Under the pieces are notes generated by a model. That model had not been told where the DNA came from, did no database searches, and saw only the letters and a list, made by a program, of their open reading frames with translations. From contig JAUYVI010000003.1 of the NCBI GenBank assembly GCA_030715195.1, positions 26,913 to 90,912 on the forward strand: 64,000 nucleotides of DNA, in the 5' to 3' direction. The translations under genes were made by a program, and so were the position numbers. Numbering within the stretch: the first letter of the stretch is position 1; each line of letters opens with the position of its first letter. This DNA comes from Dongia sedimenti (GTDB lineage Bacteria; Pseudomonadota; Alphaproteobacteria; Dongiales; Dongiaceae). Positions 27,195 through 35,157 of the stretch are shown piece by piece.

Positions 27195-27944
27195 ATGAGC
27201 CGAAGCGTATCACGACACCTGCGGCTCATCTTCCTCTTCTGCGTCATCGCGACGGCGCCAGCACCCCCGCTATTTGCGGATGCAAGCCAGTCGGAGGTTG
27301 AGCGCCTAAGTGCGCTGGTCTTCCCGGGGTCCGTCAATGTCTTGATGAAATGGCCCGACGCTGTTCGTTTCGCCATCGCGACAGACAATGATCAAGATGC
27401 TGCGCTCGCTGTAAATGTCATCGCGGATATTGTCGATGCGCTTCCCGGCCGTTTTCGAAGCAGCATCGTTATCGAAAGACGCGTTCCACTGACCGATGTT
27501 CCGCTGATCAGGGAACGAAGCCTCATTTATATGACCGCTCAGCCATATGATGATCTGAACGGCCCACTGCGCCCGTTCTTTGAAACGCTTATTACCAATG
27601 GCGATGATATTGATCAGAGGATCGAGCAGGTAAGGTCGCTGCGTGCGCCTTGGCAAACTACTTTCGGCACGAACGGTCGCTACGAAGTTGTCGGCGTCCT
27701 GGTTATGATCCCGTCATCGACAGATTTGGATACGAAGCGCCTGATGCTTGTCGGTGCCGTGGCTCAGGCAATCTGCCCAGCACAACTACTTCTGCAAAGT
27801 GACCCTGGTTTGTTTGCGTCCGACGGGGAAAAAATTGCACTTTCTCCACTGGGAAGAGATTTATTCATTCTCATGCTCAGTGACGAGGTCAAGGCTGGCA
27901 TGAGCAAGCCGGAGTTCGAAGCAATCGCTCGGCGCCTCCTTTAG
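27195..27944 (+). CDS. Exported protein of unknown function, DUF2927-like at its C-terminus
   Basis: 249 aa starting at ATG 27195, five nt after the valS stop. A signal peptide is clear (RHLRLIFLFCVIATAPAPP, cleavage near LFA). The C-terminal third (ALSPLGRDLFILMLSDEVKAGMSKPEFE) resembles the end of DUF2927 proteins, where LxxLDxxxLRLLYxPRxKPGM is typical; the match is by eye and weak. Base composition is visibly lower in GC than valS and codon choice is more relaxed, suggesting acquisition or weak selection. It may be co-transcribed with valS. No enzymatic motif is recognised. Confidence 0.65.
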   Translation: MSRSVSRHLRLIFLFCVIATAPAPPLFADASQSEVERLSALVFPGSVNVLMKWPDAVRFAIATDNDQDAALAVNVIADIVDALPGRFRSSIVIERRVPLTDVPLIRERSLIYMTAQPYDDLNGPLRPFFETLITNGDDIDQRIEQVRSLRAPWQTTFGTNGRYEVVGVLVMIPSSTDLDTKRLMLVGAVAQAICPAQLLLQSDPGLFASDGEKIALSPLGRDLFILMLSDEVKAGMSKPEFEAIARRLL

Positions 27945-27956
27945 AGCGAAACGCTT

Positions 27957-29219
27957 TCAGCACTCCGCCGCGCGCTGCAGCAGCAACGTCCGCTCGCGCG
28001 CGTTCCGTGTCAGTGACGCCGCGCGCTCGAACTCCGCCTTCGCTTCCGCCTTGCGATCCAGCTTGAACAGCAGGTCGCCGCGCACGCCGGGTAGCAGGTG
28101 ATAGGCCTTCAGCGCCGGCTCATCCAGCAAGGCATCGACCAGCACCAATCCCGCGGCCGGGCCTTCCGCCATCGAGACCGCGACGGCCCGGTTGAGCTCC
28201 ACCACCGGTGACGGCGTGATGTGCCCAAGCGCGTCATAGATCGCGACGATCCGCGTCCAATCGGTCTCGGCCGCGGTGTGGGCGCGGGCGTGGCAGGCGG
28301 CGATCTCGGCCTGCAGCACATAGGGGCCGAGGCCGATGCCTTGGGCCGCGGCTTCGCGCTCGGCGCGATCCAGTGCGGCGAGACCGCGGCGGATCAGCAT
28401 GTGGTCCCAGCGGGCGCGGTCCTGGTCCATCAGTAGGATCGGCTCGCCGTTCGGCGCCACGCGGGCATGCAGGCGCGAGGCCTGGATCTCCATCAGGGCG
28501 ACCAGGCCATGCACTTCCGGCTCGTGCGGCGCCAGTTCGGCCAGGATGCGTCCCAGCCGCAGCGCCTCGTCGCACAAGCCCGGCCGGACCCAATCCTGGC
28601 CGGAGGTGGCGGTGTAGCCTTCGTTGAAGATGAGATAGACGACCTCCAGCACCGAGCCCAGGCGCGCCCCCATCTCCTCGCCGCGCGGCACTTCGAACGG
28701 GACCTTGGCCTCGGAGAGCGTCCGCTTGGCGCGGACGATGCGCTGCGCCATGGTCGGCTCGGCGACCAGGAAGGCACGGGCGATCTCGTCGGTGGCGAGG
28801 CCGCCGATCATGCGCAGGGTCATGGCCGCGCGGGCCTCGGCGGAAAGCACGGGATGGCAGGCGGTGAAGATCAGCCGCAGGACGTCGTCGCCGACATTGT
28901 CGTCAAGTGCGGCATCCCAGTCGGGCATTTCCTGCTCCTGGGACGCAAGCTCGTGGCCGATCTCGGCATGCTTCTTCTGCTGCATGACGCGGCGCCGGAT
29001 GCCGTCGATCGCACGGTTCTTGGCGCTCTGCATCAACCAGGCGCCAGGCTTCTCCGGGATGCCGGATTCGGGCCATTGCCGGAGGGCGGCCTCCAGCGCG
29101 TCCTGAGCCAGCTCCTCGGCCTGGCCGACGTCGCGGGTGATGCGCGTCAGGCCCGCGATCAGCTTCGCCGCCTCGATCCGCCAGACCGCGTCGATGGTGC
29201 GGTGGATGTCGTTGTTCAT
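27957..29219 (-). CDS. RNA polymerase ECF sigma factor, ECF42 type with C-terminal TPR-like extension
   Basis: 420 aa. Region 2 (LARITRDVGQAEELAQDALEA then PGAWLMQSAKNRAIDGIRR) and region 4 (MTLRMIGGLATDEIARAFLV then MAQRIVRAKRTL) are clear. Beyond residue 185 comes the roughly 230-residue helical extension diagnostic of the ECF42 group (FNEGYTATSGQDWVRPGLCD, AEIAACHARAHTAAETDW, NRAVAVSMAEGP), which in that group takes the place of an anti-sigma factor. ECF42 genes are typically neighbours of YciI/DGPF genes, exactly as here. A 230-nt gap with a repeat element separates it from the upstream YciI gene, so it may be expressed by read-through or from its own promoter. Confidence 0.92.
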   Translation of the reverse strand: MNNDIHRTIDAVWRIEAAKLIAGLTRITRDVGQAEELAQDALEAALRQWPESGIPEKPGAWLMQSAKNRAIDGIRRRVMQQKKHAEIGHELASQEQEMPDWDAALDDNVGDDVLRLIFTACHPVLSAEARAAMTLRMIGGLATDEIARAFLVAEPTMAQRIVRAKRTLSEAKVPFEVPRGEEMGARLGSVLEVVYLIFNEGYTATSGQDWVRPGLCDEALRLGRILAELAPHEPEVHGLVALMEIQASRLHARVAPNGEPILLMDQDRARWDHMLIRRGLAALDRAEREAAAQGIGLGPYVLQAEIAACHARAHTAAETDWTRIVAIYDALGHITPSPVVELNRAVAVSMAEGPAAGLVLVDALLDEPALKAYHLLPGVRGDLLFKLDRKAEAKAEFERAASLTRNARERTLLLQRAAEC

Positions 29220-29273
29220 CCCGCCCGGATAGCAGGGTGACGGGGGTTACGGCAAGGTGGAGCAACGCCTTCT

Positions 29274-29432
29274 CCTCCCCCTTCAGGGGGAGGTGGGTGG
29301 GGGCACTGCAGCCTTGATGCATTCGATCCAGCGCCGCGTGCTGCTTTCGCGCATTGCCTTCGACCTGGCGCTGGCTCCTGAACGTCACGGCTGCAGTGCC
29401 CCCCTCTCAATCTCCCCCCTGAAGGGGGGAGA
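29274..29432. repeat. Paired G/C-rich hairpins with perfect 15-bp inverted arms
   Basis: Hairpins at 29274-29282/29285-29293 and 29411-29420/29423-29432. Inside them lie perfect 15-bp inverted arms, 29299-29313 and 29389-29403 (GGGGGCACTGCAGCC and its complement). The 75-nt centre is not repeated elsewhere that I can see. The architecture matches the element at 1142-1266. It fills most of the gap between the sigma factor and the YciI gene. Confidence 0.75.
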
Positions 29433-29449
29433 GGCATGACTGAGCGCGG

Positions 29450-29908
29450 TCACTTTTTCTTCTTCGCGACTTTCTTCACCGTCTTCTTCCGCTTCTTCTC
29501 CAGCGCCTTGCGGATCTTTGGCTCGTGCTTGGCCGCGGCTTTGACTTCCGGCGTGAAGTCTTCCCATTCCTGGACCTGGCGGATCTCGATGGTCATGTCG
29601 TCGCCACCGGGGCATTTCTTCGCCCATTTGATCGCTTCGGCCTTGGACTTCACGTCGATCATCCAAAAGCCGCCGACCACCTCCTTCGCTTCCGGAAAGG
29701 GACCGTCCTTCACCACCGGCTTGCCGCCCGGGAAGGTGACCCGGACGCCGGTCGAGGGCGGGTGCAGACCCTCCATCGCCAGCACCACGCCGGCTTCCAG
29801 CAGCGCGTTGTTGTACTTGTCCATCGCGCCGACCGTCTCCGCATCTGGCATGGCGTCGGCGGGGGCGGACTCATATCCCTTCGGGATCACGATCATCATG
29901 AAACGCAT
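29450..29908 (-). CDS. YciI/DGPF family protein with lysine-rich tail
   Basis: 152 aa. The N-terminus MRFMMIVIPKGYES and the motif VKDGPFPEAKEVVGG identify the YCII-related DGPF family, small ferredoxin-like-fold proteins of unsettled function that accompany ECF42/ECF41 sigma genes. The last 25 residues (IRKALEKKRKKTVKKVAKKK) are almost all Lys/Arg/Val, which is not part of the family and resembles the basic tails of nucleic-acid-binding proteins. It starts 15 nt after the VOC gene on the same strand, so they share a transcript. Confidence 0.88.
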   Translation of the reverse strand: MRFMMIVIPKGYESAPADAMPDAETVGAMDKYNNALLEAGVVLAMEGLHPPSTGVRVTFPGGKPVVKDGPFPEAKEVVGGFWMIDVKSKAEAIKWAKKCPGGDDMTIEIRQVQEWEDFTPEVKAAAKHEPKIRKALEKKRKKTVKKVAKKKK

Positions 29909-29923
29909 CGTCGTGCTCCTCGC

Positions 29924-30340
29924 TCACATCGCCTGCGGGACGATGACCATCCAGCCCAGACCGAACTTGTCGGCGAGCATGCCGAAGGCCGGCGAGAAGA
30001 AGGTCTTGGTGAGCGGCATGCGCACTTGGCCGCCGTCGCTGAGGGCCTTGAAGACGCGCTGCGCGTCGGCCTCGTCCTTGCAGTTGTAGGTCAGCGAGAA
30101 GCCTTCGAACTTGGTGCTGCCGCTGCAATGGCCGTCGGAGCCCATGATCGTGGAATCGCCGACCTCGAAGTTCATGTGCATGACCTTGTTCTCGCCGCCG
30201 GGCGGGATCGAGCCCGGCTGCGGGTCCGGCATATCCTTGTACTTCATGACCATCTCGTTCTTGGCGCCGAGCACCTTCTTGTAGAAGTTCAGCGCCTCTT
30301 CCGCGCGGCCCTCGAAAAACAGATAGGGTTGAACCTGCAT
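29924..30340 (-). CDS. VOC-superfamily protein (PhnB/glyoxalase-like)
   Basis: 138 aa. The opening MQVQPYLFFEGRAEEALNFY and the KMVMKYKDMPDP-like segment (residues about 28-45) plus VMHMNFEVGDSTIMGSD match PhnB-type (3-demethylubiquinone-9 methyltransferase-like) VOC proteins. Members bind a metal and a small molecule; no substrate can be named. It sits between two YciI genes, an arrangement often seen with ECF42 sigma factors, and is probably a target gene of that sigma factor. Confidence 0.88.
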   Translation of the reverse strand: MQVQPYLFFEGRAEEALNFYKKVLGAKNEMVMKYKDMPDPQPGSIPPGGENKVMHMNFEVGDSTIMGSDGHCSGSTKFEGFSLTYNCKDEADAQRVFKALSDGGQVRMPLTKTFFSPAFGMLADKFGLGWMVIVPQAM

Positions 30341-30371
30341 GACACTCTCCTGTCGTCTTTGTGGTTAGCGA

Positions 30372-30803
30372 TTACTTCTTCAGCCCGGCTTCCATCTCGC
30401 GGAACTTGCCGATCGCATCCTTGGCGGCGTCGATCGTCGCGAAGTCCTCGAGCTCGTAGAGCTGTCGTACCTCGATCTCGCACTCATGATCGAAATGCGG
30501 CTTCGGGAAGCGCCGGGTCCATTCCAGTGCTTCCTCACGCGTCTTGGTCTGGATCAGCGTGTAGCCGGCGATCATTTCCTTGGCTTCGGTGAAGGGACCA
30601 TCGACGACGGTTCGCTTGTCGCCGCTATACTTGACCTTCCACCCGGCCGAGCTCGGCTGCAGGCCGGAAGCGTCGAGCAGCACGCCGGCCTTCACCAACT
30701 CGTCGTGATAGGCCCCCATGGCTTCGAACAGCTTCTCGGCATTCTCCGGAAACTTTCCGGCTTCGGTATCCTTGGTGGCTTTCACCATGATCATGAAACG
30801 CAT
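30372..30803 (-). CDS. YciI/DGPF family protein
   Basis: 143 aa, first gene of the ECF42-linked operon. MRFMIMVKATKDTEAG at the N-terminus and VVDGPFTEAKEMIAGYTLIQ are hallmark DGPF sequences. GGAGAG precedes the ATG by 5 nt. A promoter fitting the ECF42 signature lies 49-75 nt upstream. Activity is unknown; YciI proteins have a His/Asp pair proposed for catalysis, and no specific reaction is established for the DGPF branch. Confidence 0.9.
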   Translation of the reverse strand: MRFMIMVKATKDTEAGKFPENAEKLFEAMGAYHDELVKAGVLLDASGLQPSSAGWKVKYSGDKRTVVDGPFTEAKEMIAGYTLIQTKTREEALEWTRRFPKPHFDHECEIEVRQLYELEDFATIDAAKDAIGKFREMEAGLKK

Positions 30804-30851
30804 CGGTCTCTCCGTTGTTTCGGTGGTTCCCAGCTGGGTTCCTGTGAAGAC

Positions 30852-30878
30852 GTCGAAGGAACTGCCGCCGGATCGACA
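30852..30878 (-). promoter_or_regulatory. Candidate ECF42-dependent promoter
   Basis: On the minus strand, TGTCGA (30878-30873) is followed after exactly 17 nt by CGAC (30855-30852). Published work on ECF42 in Streptomyces reports TGTCGA at -35 and CG(A/T)C at -10, so both boxes match. The -10 lies 49 nt before the YciI start codon. The presence of the cognate-type sigma gene in the same locus strengthens the call. Confidence 0.7.
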
Positions 30879-31006
30879 GCGCTCGGCGAGAGATCGGCGA
30901 TTTTTCCGCCGGATCCACCCTCTTATTTTCCGCTATTCCATAAGTTCTTGAAAATATTGCATAGTAGAAAGAAGCCGTGCTGCGACGCGGCATTCAGGGG
31001 GCGTTC

Positions 31007-31588
31007 ATGACGGTTTTGCGTCTCTTCCTGGGAGCGATCCTTCTGCTGGCGGCCGCGGGCGCCGCCGTTGCCGACCCGGTCACGGTCGAGGGCATCACCT
31101 TTTCCGACGAGAAGGGCAATTTCCGCCTGGTCTCGGTCAGCGGCAAAGGCAGCATCGAGGACCCCTTCGTGGTGAAAGAGGAAGTGACCGGCCCCAACGA
31201 TCCGATCCTGGTGATCAAGGGCTTCACCCGCGATTTCGGCAACCGGGTGGGAACGCAGCACACCGCGGCCTTTGCCATGATCAAGATCGTCGTCAACAAG
31301 ACCGATCGCGCGTGGCAGGGCTATCAGATCGAGCTGCGCGAGATCGAAAACCGGTCGAGCACCTATGAGGACGGGTTGAGCTTCGGCCAGGCTTCGGTCG
31401 TCGCCGATCAATACGTCAACAGCAGCCTGCCGCATTCCCAGCGCCTGGACGAACCGGAAGATGCGCTCGGCTTCGGCGGCGAATCGATTCCGCCCGGCGG
31501 CGAAGCGACCTTCCGCTTCATCATCTCCGACATGTCGCCGCTCTACCGCTTCTTCCTGGTGCAGCGTCCCCAGCAGCCGCTCTCGTGA
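31007..31588 (+). CDS. Exported protein of unknown function
   Basis: 193 aa. The N-terminus MTVLRLFLGAILLLAAAGAA is a signal peptide with cleavage near VAD. The rest looks like an all-beta periplasmic protein (DPVTVEGITFSDEKGNFRLV, IKIVVNKTDRAWQGYQIELR, IPPGGEATFRFIISD), possibly an immunoglobulin-like fold. No cysteine pair or catalytic motif is seen. It precedes three TPM-domain genes on the same strand by 82 nt, in a place where LemA often occurs in related loci, but it has no LemA features. ATG 31007 follows AGGGGG. Confidence 0.7.
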   Translation: MTVLRLFLGAILLLAAAGAAVADPVTVEGITFSDEKGNFRLVSVSGKGSIEDPFVVKEEVTGPNDPILVIKGFTRDFGNRVGTQHTAAFAMIKIVVNKTDRAWQGYQIELREIENRSSTYEDGLSFGQASVVADQYVNSSLPHSQRLDEPEDALGFGGESIPPGGEATFRFIISDMSPLYRFFLVQRPQQPLS

Positions 31589-31670
31589 GCGCGCCGCTGT
31601 CGCGCGGCGGCTCTCGCCCCGCGGCGCACTCTACTGTATGTTGAGCGCGTCAGTGGGGGATCGGCGCGGC

Positions 31671-32540
31671 ATGCGGGTCAGGGGAATCATTCTGGGCGTT
31701 GTGGCGCGGCTGGCTCTGCTCGTCACCGTCCTGGCCGGAGCCCCGGCCCTTGGCCTTTCGACACCGGAGCGCAACGGCTGGGTGACCGATCAGGCGGGCA
31801 TCCTCGATCCGGATACCGCGGGTGCGATTGCCACCAAGCTGGCCGATCTTCAGCGCAACACCGGTGACGAGGTCGTGGTCGTCACGCTCAGCGACCTGCA
31901 GGGCGCCTCGATCGAAACCTGGGGCAACGTGCTCGGCGAGAGTTGGAATGTCGGACGAAGCGGTGGCCACGAAACCGGCGTGGTGCTGATCGTGGCGCCG
32001 AATGACCGCAAGGTGCGGATCGCGGTCGGCTATGGACTCGGCAATCGGATTCCGGATTCGGTCGCCGCAGCGATCATCGCGGATCATATCCTGCCTTACT
32101 TCAAGCAGGGCGACTTCGCCCGCGGCGTCAGCGCCGGTGTCGACAGTATCGCGGTTCAGCTCAACCGCGGACCGAGCGCGACCACCACCACGAACCGAAC
32201 GGATGTCGAGCGCGGCGCCTATCCTGTGGGCGCGCCGCCGCCGGGCTTCTGGACGCGGCTGCGCCACAAGCTGTTGCCGGGCGTTGACGCCGACGTTTTC
32301 GCCTTCTGGGCTGTGGTGTTCATCGTGGTCTTCTTCTTGATGGTGTTGAATGTTGGCAATGTCGGCGGCCGTGGGCGCCGACGGTGGAACGGCTATTACT
32401 ACGACGATGACGACTGGAGCCGCTCCTCTAGCGGCAGCTCTTCCGGCCGCTGGTTCTCCGGCGGCGGAGGAGGATCGTCGAGCGGCAGCGGCTCATCGAG
32501 CGGTGGGTCCTTCGGCGGCGGAGCGACGGGATCGTGGTGA
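31671..32540 (+). CDS. TPM-domain protein, YgcG family
   Basis: 289 aa. Signal peptide at the N-terminus (RGIILGVVARLALLVTVLAG), then a TPM domain with the family core GWVTDQAGILDP, NTGDEVVVVTLSDLQG, GVVLIVAPNDRKVRIAVGYG. One membrane span near residues 205-227 (VFAFWAVVFIVVFFLMVLNV) and a Ser/Gly-rich tail ending in GGATGSW. TPM domains occur in plant TLP18.3 and in bacterial membrane proteins; a phosphatase activity has been reported for the plant protein. ATG 31671 is preferred; another ATG is at 31638 in frame. It overlaps the next TPM gene. Confidence 0.87.
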   Translation: MRVRGIILGVVARLALLVTVLAGAPALGLSTPERNGWVTDQAGILDPDTAGAIATKLADLQRNTGDEVVVVTLSDLQGASIETWGNVLGESWNVGRSGGHETGVVLIVAPNDRKVRIAVGYGLGNRIPDSVAAAIIADHILPYFKQGDFARGVSAGVDSIAVQLNRGPSATTTTNRTDVERGAYPVGAPPPGFWTRLRHKLLPGVDADVFAFWAVVFIVVFFLMVLNVGNVGGRGRRRWNGYYYDDDDWSRSSSGSSSGRWFSGGGGGSSSGSGSSSGGSFGGGATGSW

Positions 32541-33322
32541 CCGTTCGCTCCATCGCCGTTGGATTGGTGCTGTTGCTCGGCATGGTCGCGCAGGCTTGGG
32601 CCGACCCGTCGATCCCGCCGCTCACCGGCCGCGTCGTGGACCTTGCGCATATCCTCGACCAACGCACGGTGGATTCGCTCACCCGGCAGCTCGCCGACCA
32701 CGAGGCCACGACCACCAACCAGGTCGTGGTCGTAACGCTGCCAGGACTCCAGGGCTACACGATCGAGCAGTGGGGACGGGCGCTGTTGAATGGCTGGGGC
32801 ATCGGCCAGCGCGACAAGAACAACGGCGTCGTTCTGGTGGTCGCGCCAAACGATCGCCGCCTTCGCATCGAGGTCGGATACGGGCTTGAGGAGGCGCTCA
32901 GCGCCTCCGCAGCCACCAATATCGTCGAGGCAGAGATCGTCCCGCGCTTCAAGCGCAGCGACATGACGGGCGGCATCACGGCCGGCGTCAACGCCATCCT
33001 GCAAACCATCGCCGGCACCTATCGGCCATTGCCGGCGGTTGAGCGGAGCAATATCGAGCAAAAGGACATCTGGCGCTATGCGCCATTTGTGGTGTTCCCC
33101 CTGATCTTCATCGCGGTGGTCTTGATCAACGTCACGCGGGGTGGCGGCTCGGGTCGCCGCGGCCGGTACTATGACAACAGCTATAACAACTATGGGAATG
33201 GCCCGATCTGGAACAACGACCGCGGCCCGCGCAGCAGTGGCTTTTCGCGCGGCGGGGGCGGCGGCGGCTTCTCGGGCGGTGGCGGCAGTGGCGGCGGCGG
33301 CGGCGCGAGCGGTCGGTGGTAG
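32534..33322 (+). CDS. TPM-domain protein, YgcG family (second)
   Basis: 262 aa. Layout mirrors the preceding gene: signal peptide (SIAVGLVLLLGMVAQAWA), TPM domain (GRVVDLAHILDQ, TNQVVVVTLPGLQG, GVVLVVAPNDRRLRIEVGYG), membrane span (YAPFVVFPLIFIAVVLINV) and a glycine-rich tail ending GASGRW. The start is one of two adjacent GTG codons (32534 or 32537), overlapping the stop of the previous gene. The shared terminal aromatic after a Gly/Ser tail suggests a functional C-terminal tag. Likely made together with the other two TPM proteins. Confidence 0.87.
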   Translation: MVTVRSIAVGLVLLLGMVAQAWADPSIPPLTGRVVDLAHILDQRTVDSLTRQLADHEATTTNQVVVVTLPGLQGYTIEQWGRALLNGWGIGQRDKNNGVVLVVAPNDRRLRIEVGYGLEEALSASAATNIVEAEIVPRFKRSDMTGGITAGVNAILQTIAGTYRPLPAVERSNIEQKDIWRYAPFVVFPLIFIAVVLINVTRGGGSGRRGRYYDNSYNNYGNGPIWNNDRGPRSSGFSRGGGGGGFSGGGGSGGGGGASGRW

Positions 33323-33333
33323 AAGGGCGAGCG

Positions 33334-33945
33334 ATGATCGATGACGGAATGCGCACGCGGATCGGCGCGGCGATTGCAAAGGCCGAGCAGGGGACCCGCG
33401 CCGAGTTCGTGGCGGCGGTCGCCCGGCGCGCCGACGACTATCGCAGCAACAGCTTGCTCGCCGGCCTGGTGGGCGGGTTGATCGGCGGCATCGCCGCCTG
33501 GACGCTGCTGCCTTGGCCAGGTGCCGGGGAAACCATCGTCTGCGAGCTCGCCGGCTTCCTGCTGGCCTTTGCGCTGGCGGCGTTCACGCCGCTCGGCATC
33601 CGGATTGTCCCGGTGCGGCGCCAGCGGCGCCTGGCGTCGCGCCTGGCGAAGCTGGTCTTCCTGCAGCGCGGCCTCGCCTCGACGCCGGAGCGTTGCGGCG
33701 TGCTGTTCTTCGTCTCCCGCGCCGAGCACTATGTCGAGATCGTCGCCGATCGCGGCATCGACCAGGCGGTCGAGCCCGGCGCCTGGCAGCGGATCGTCGA
33801 TGCCTTCACCGCGGCGGTCAAACGCGGCGAGGTGGAGCAGGGATATCTCGGTGCGATCGAAGCGCTGGGGGCCTTGCTGGCGCAGCACTATCCGCCGCAG
33901 GGCGACAACCCGAACCGCATTCCGGACCGGCTGGTCGAGCTCTAG
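33334..33945 (+). CDS. TPM-domain protein, short membrane form (third)
   Basis: 203 aa, 11 nt after the preceding gene. The N-terminal part carries two hydrophobic segments (LLAGLVGGLIGGIAAW and ELAGFLLAFALAAF) and the C-terminal part a truncated TPM fold (CGVLFFVSRAEHYVEIVADR GID region, then a helical end). Small TPM proteins of this type usually follow YgcG and LemA genes. ATG 33334 is preceded by AAGGGCGAG. Its stop overlaps the stop of the opposing GGDEF gene within CTAG (33942-33945). Confidence 0.82.
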   Translation: MIDDGMRTRIGAAIAKAEQGTRAEFVAAVARRADDYRSNSLLAGLVGGLIGGIAAWTLLPWPGAGETIVCELAGFLLAFALAAFTPLGIRIVPVRRQRRLASRLAKLVFLQRGLASTPERCGVLFFVSRAEHYVEIVADRGIDQAVEPGAWQRIVDAFTAAVKRGEVEQGYLGAIEALGALLAQHYPPQGDNPNRIPDRLVEL

Positions 33946-34988
33946 GCGGCTTCCGCGATCACCCGGTTGCGGCCGGTGTTCTTGGCCTGATAGAGCGCTT
34001 CATCGGCGCGGCCGATGAAGCTTTCGACATTGTCGGTCATGCGGTACTTGGCGACGCCGATCGAGACGGTGACCTGGCCGTAGAGATCGCCGGTCGCCTT
34101 GTTGCGGAGATACTGGCTGGCCAGCGCCTCGCGCAGCTGGTCGGCGCGGCGCATGGCGATGTCGATCGGTGCGCCGACCAGCAGCAGCGCGAATTCCTCG
34201 CCGCCATAGCGCGCGGCGATATCGGTGCCGCGCGACAGTTGCTTCAGCTGGCCGCCGACCACTTTCAGCACCTGGTCGCCGATCCGGTGGCCGTAGGAAT
34301 CGTTGAACTTCTTGAAGTGATCGATGTCGATCAGCAGCAGGCAGAGTTCCAGTTCGCCATTGGCGGCGCGCTCGCCATGCTCGACCAGCGCCAGGTCGAA
34401 GCAGCGCCGGTTGCCGATCCCCGTCAGCGCGTCGGTGAAGGCCTCGCGCCGCGCCTGCTCAAGCCGGTCCTGCAGGGTGGTGATCTCGTCGGTCGATTTC
34501 CGGAGCTCGGTCTCGAGGTCGCGGTTGCGTTTCACCATGTCGTTGGTGGCGCCGGAGAGCCGATGCACCACCGCCTGCACCTTGGAGCCTTCGATCACCG
34601 GCACGGTCTTCAGCGAGCCATGCGCTTGGACCAGCGTCTCGCCGAACGCGACCGCATCCTGGCCCGCCGCGTCCAGCCGCAACAGCACCCGGCCGACGGT
34701 CTGCTTCAACTGGCTGCCGCTCTTGCGCACCGCGGCGCTCTCGACATCGGTGCCGAAGTAGCGCTCGAACAGCGCCTGGTTCGCCTGCCAGCCGAAACCC
34801 TTCTGCAGCGCGATCCGCTCGTCGATGTCGCGGGTCAGGCCGGCGATGGCCTTGGCGACGTAATTGTACCAGACGCAGTAATTCGGCGGCGTCGCCGGGA
34901 CACCGTATTTGCTCATCTCGGTCAGAGCCGCATCCGCCAAGGACTTGGCGGATTGCAGATCCTCATTGAATGTCGACTGCGTCCCCAC
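33942..34988 (-). CDS. GGDEF diguanylate cyclase
   Basis: About 348 aa. The N-terminal 160 residues are helical without a membrane span (PPNYCVWYNYVAKAIAG, LTRDIDERIALQKGF) and resemble the sensory part of Caulobacter DgcB-like cyclases. After a coiled-coil linker comes a GGDEF domain with DALTGIGNRR, the metal site DIDHFKKFND and an intact YGGEEFALL signature. No RxxD inhibitory site is obvious five residues before GGEEF (the sequence reads RGTDIAARYGGEEF, so RGTD may in fact serve). The start is taken as GTG 34988 because GGGGAAGG lies 5 nt upstream; ATG 35018 is the alternative. Cytoplasmic. Confidence 0.88.
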   Translation of the reverse strand: MGTQSTFNEDLQSAKSLADAALTEMSKYGVPATPPNYCVWYNYVAKAIAGLTRDIDERIALQKGFGWQANQALFERYFGTDVESAAVRKSGSQLKQTVGRVLLRLDAAGQDAVAFGETLVQAHGSLKTVPVIEGSKVQAVVHRLSGATNDMVKRNRDLETELRKSTDEITTLQDRLEQARREAFTDALTGIGNRRCFDLALVEHGERAANGELELCLLLIDIDHFKKFNDSYGHRIGDQVLKVVGGQLKQLSRGTDIAARYGGEEFALLLVGAPIDIAMRRADQLREALASQYLRNKATGDLYGQVTVSIGVAKYRMTDNVESFIGRADEALYQAKNTGRNRVIAEAA

Positions 34989-35157
34989 GCGAGCCTTCCC
35001 CAGACAGGCCATCCCCATAGCCCGGTCCGCTTATATACAGGAGCCGGCGATTCTCGCCTAGGTGGTTGTCGTGGGTCGATATTCGATTGCGGTGGCAGTT
35101 GCTCCGTCGGGTCCATCCTGCGAAATTCACACGGAATCGATTGTTCAGGAGTGAATC

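Noticed and set aside
24514..27213. 899-codon open frame on the minus strand
   Set aside because: Exact shadow of valS, rich in Arg/Leu/His and without recognisable motifs.
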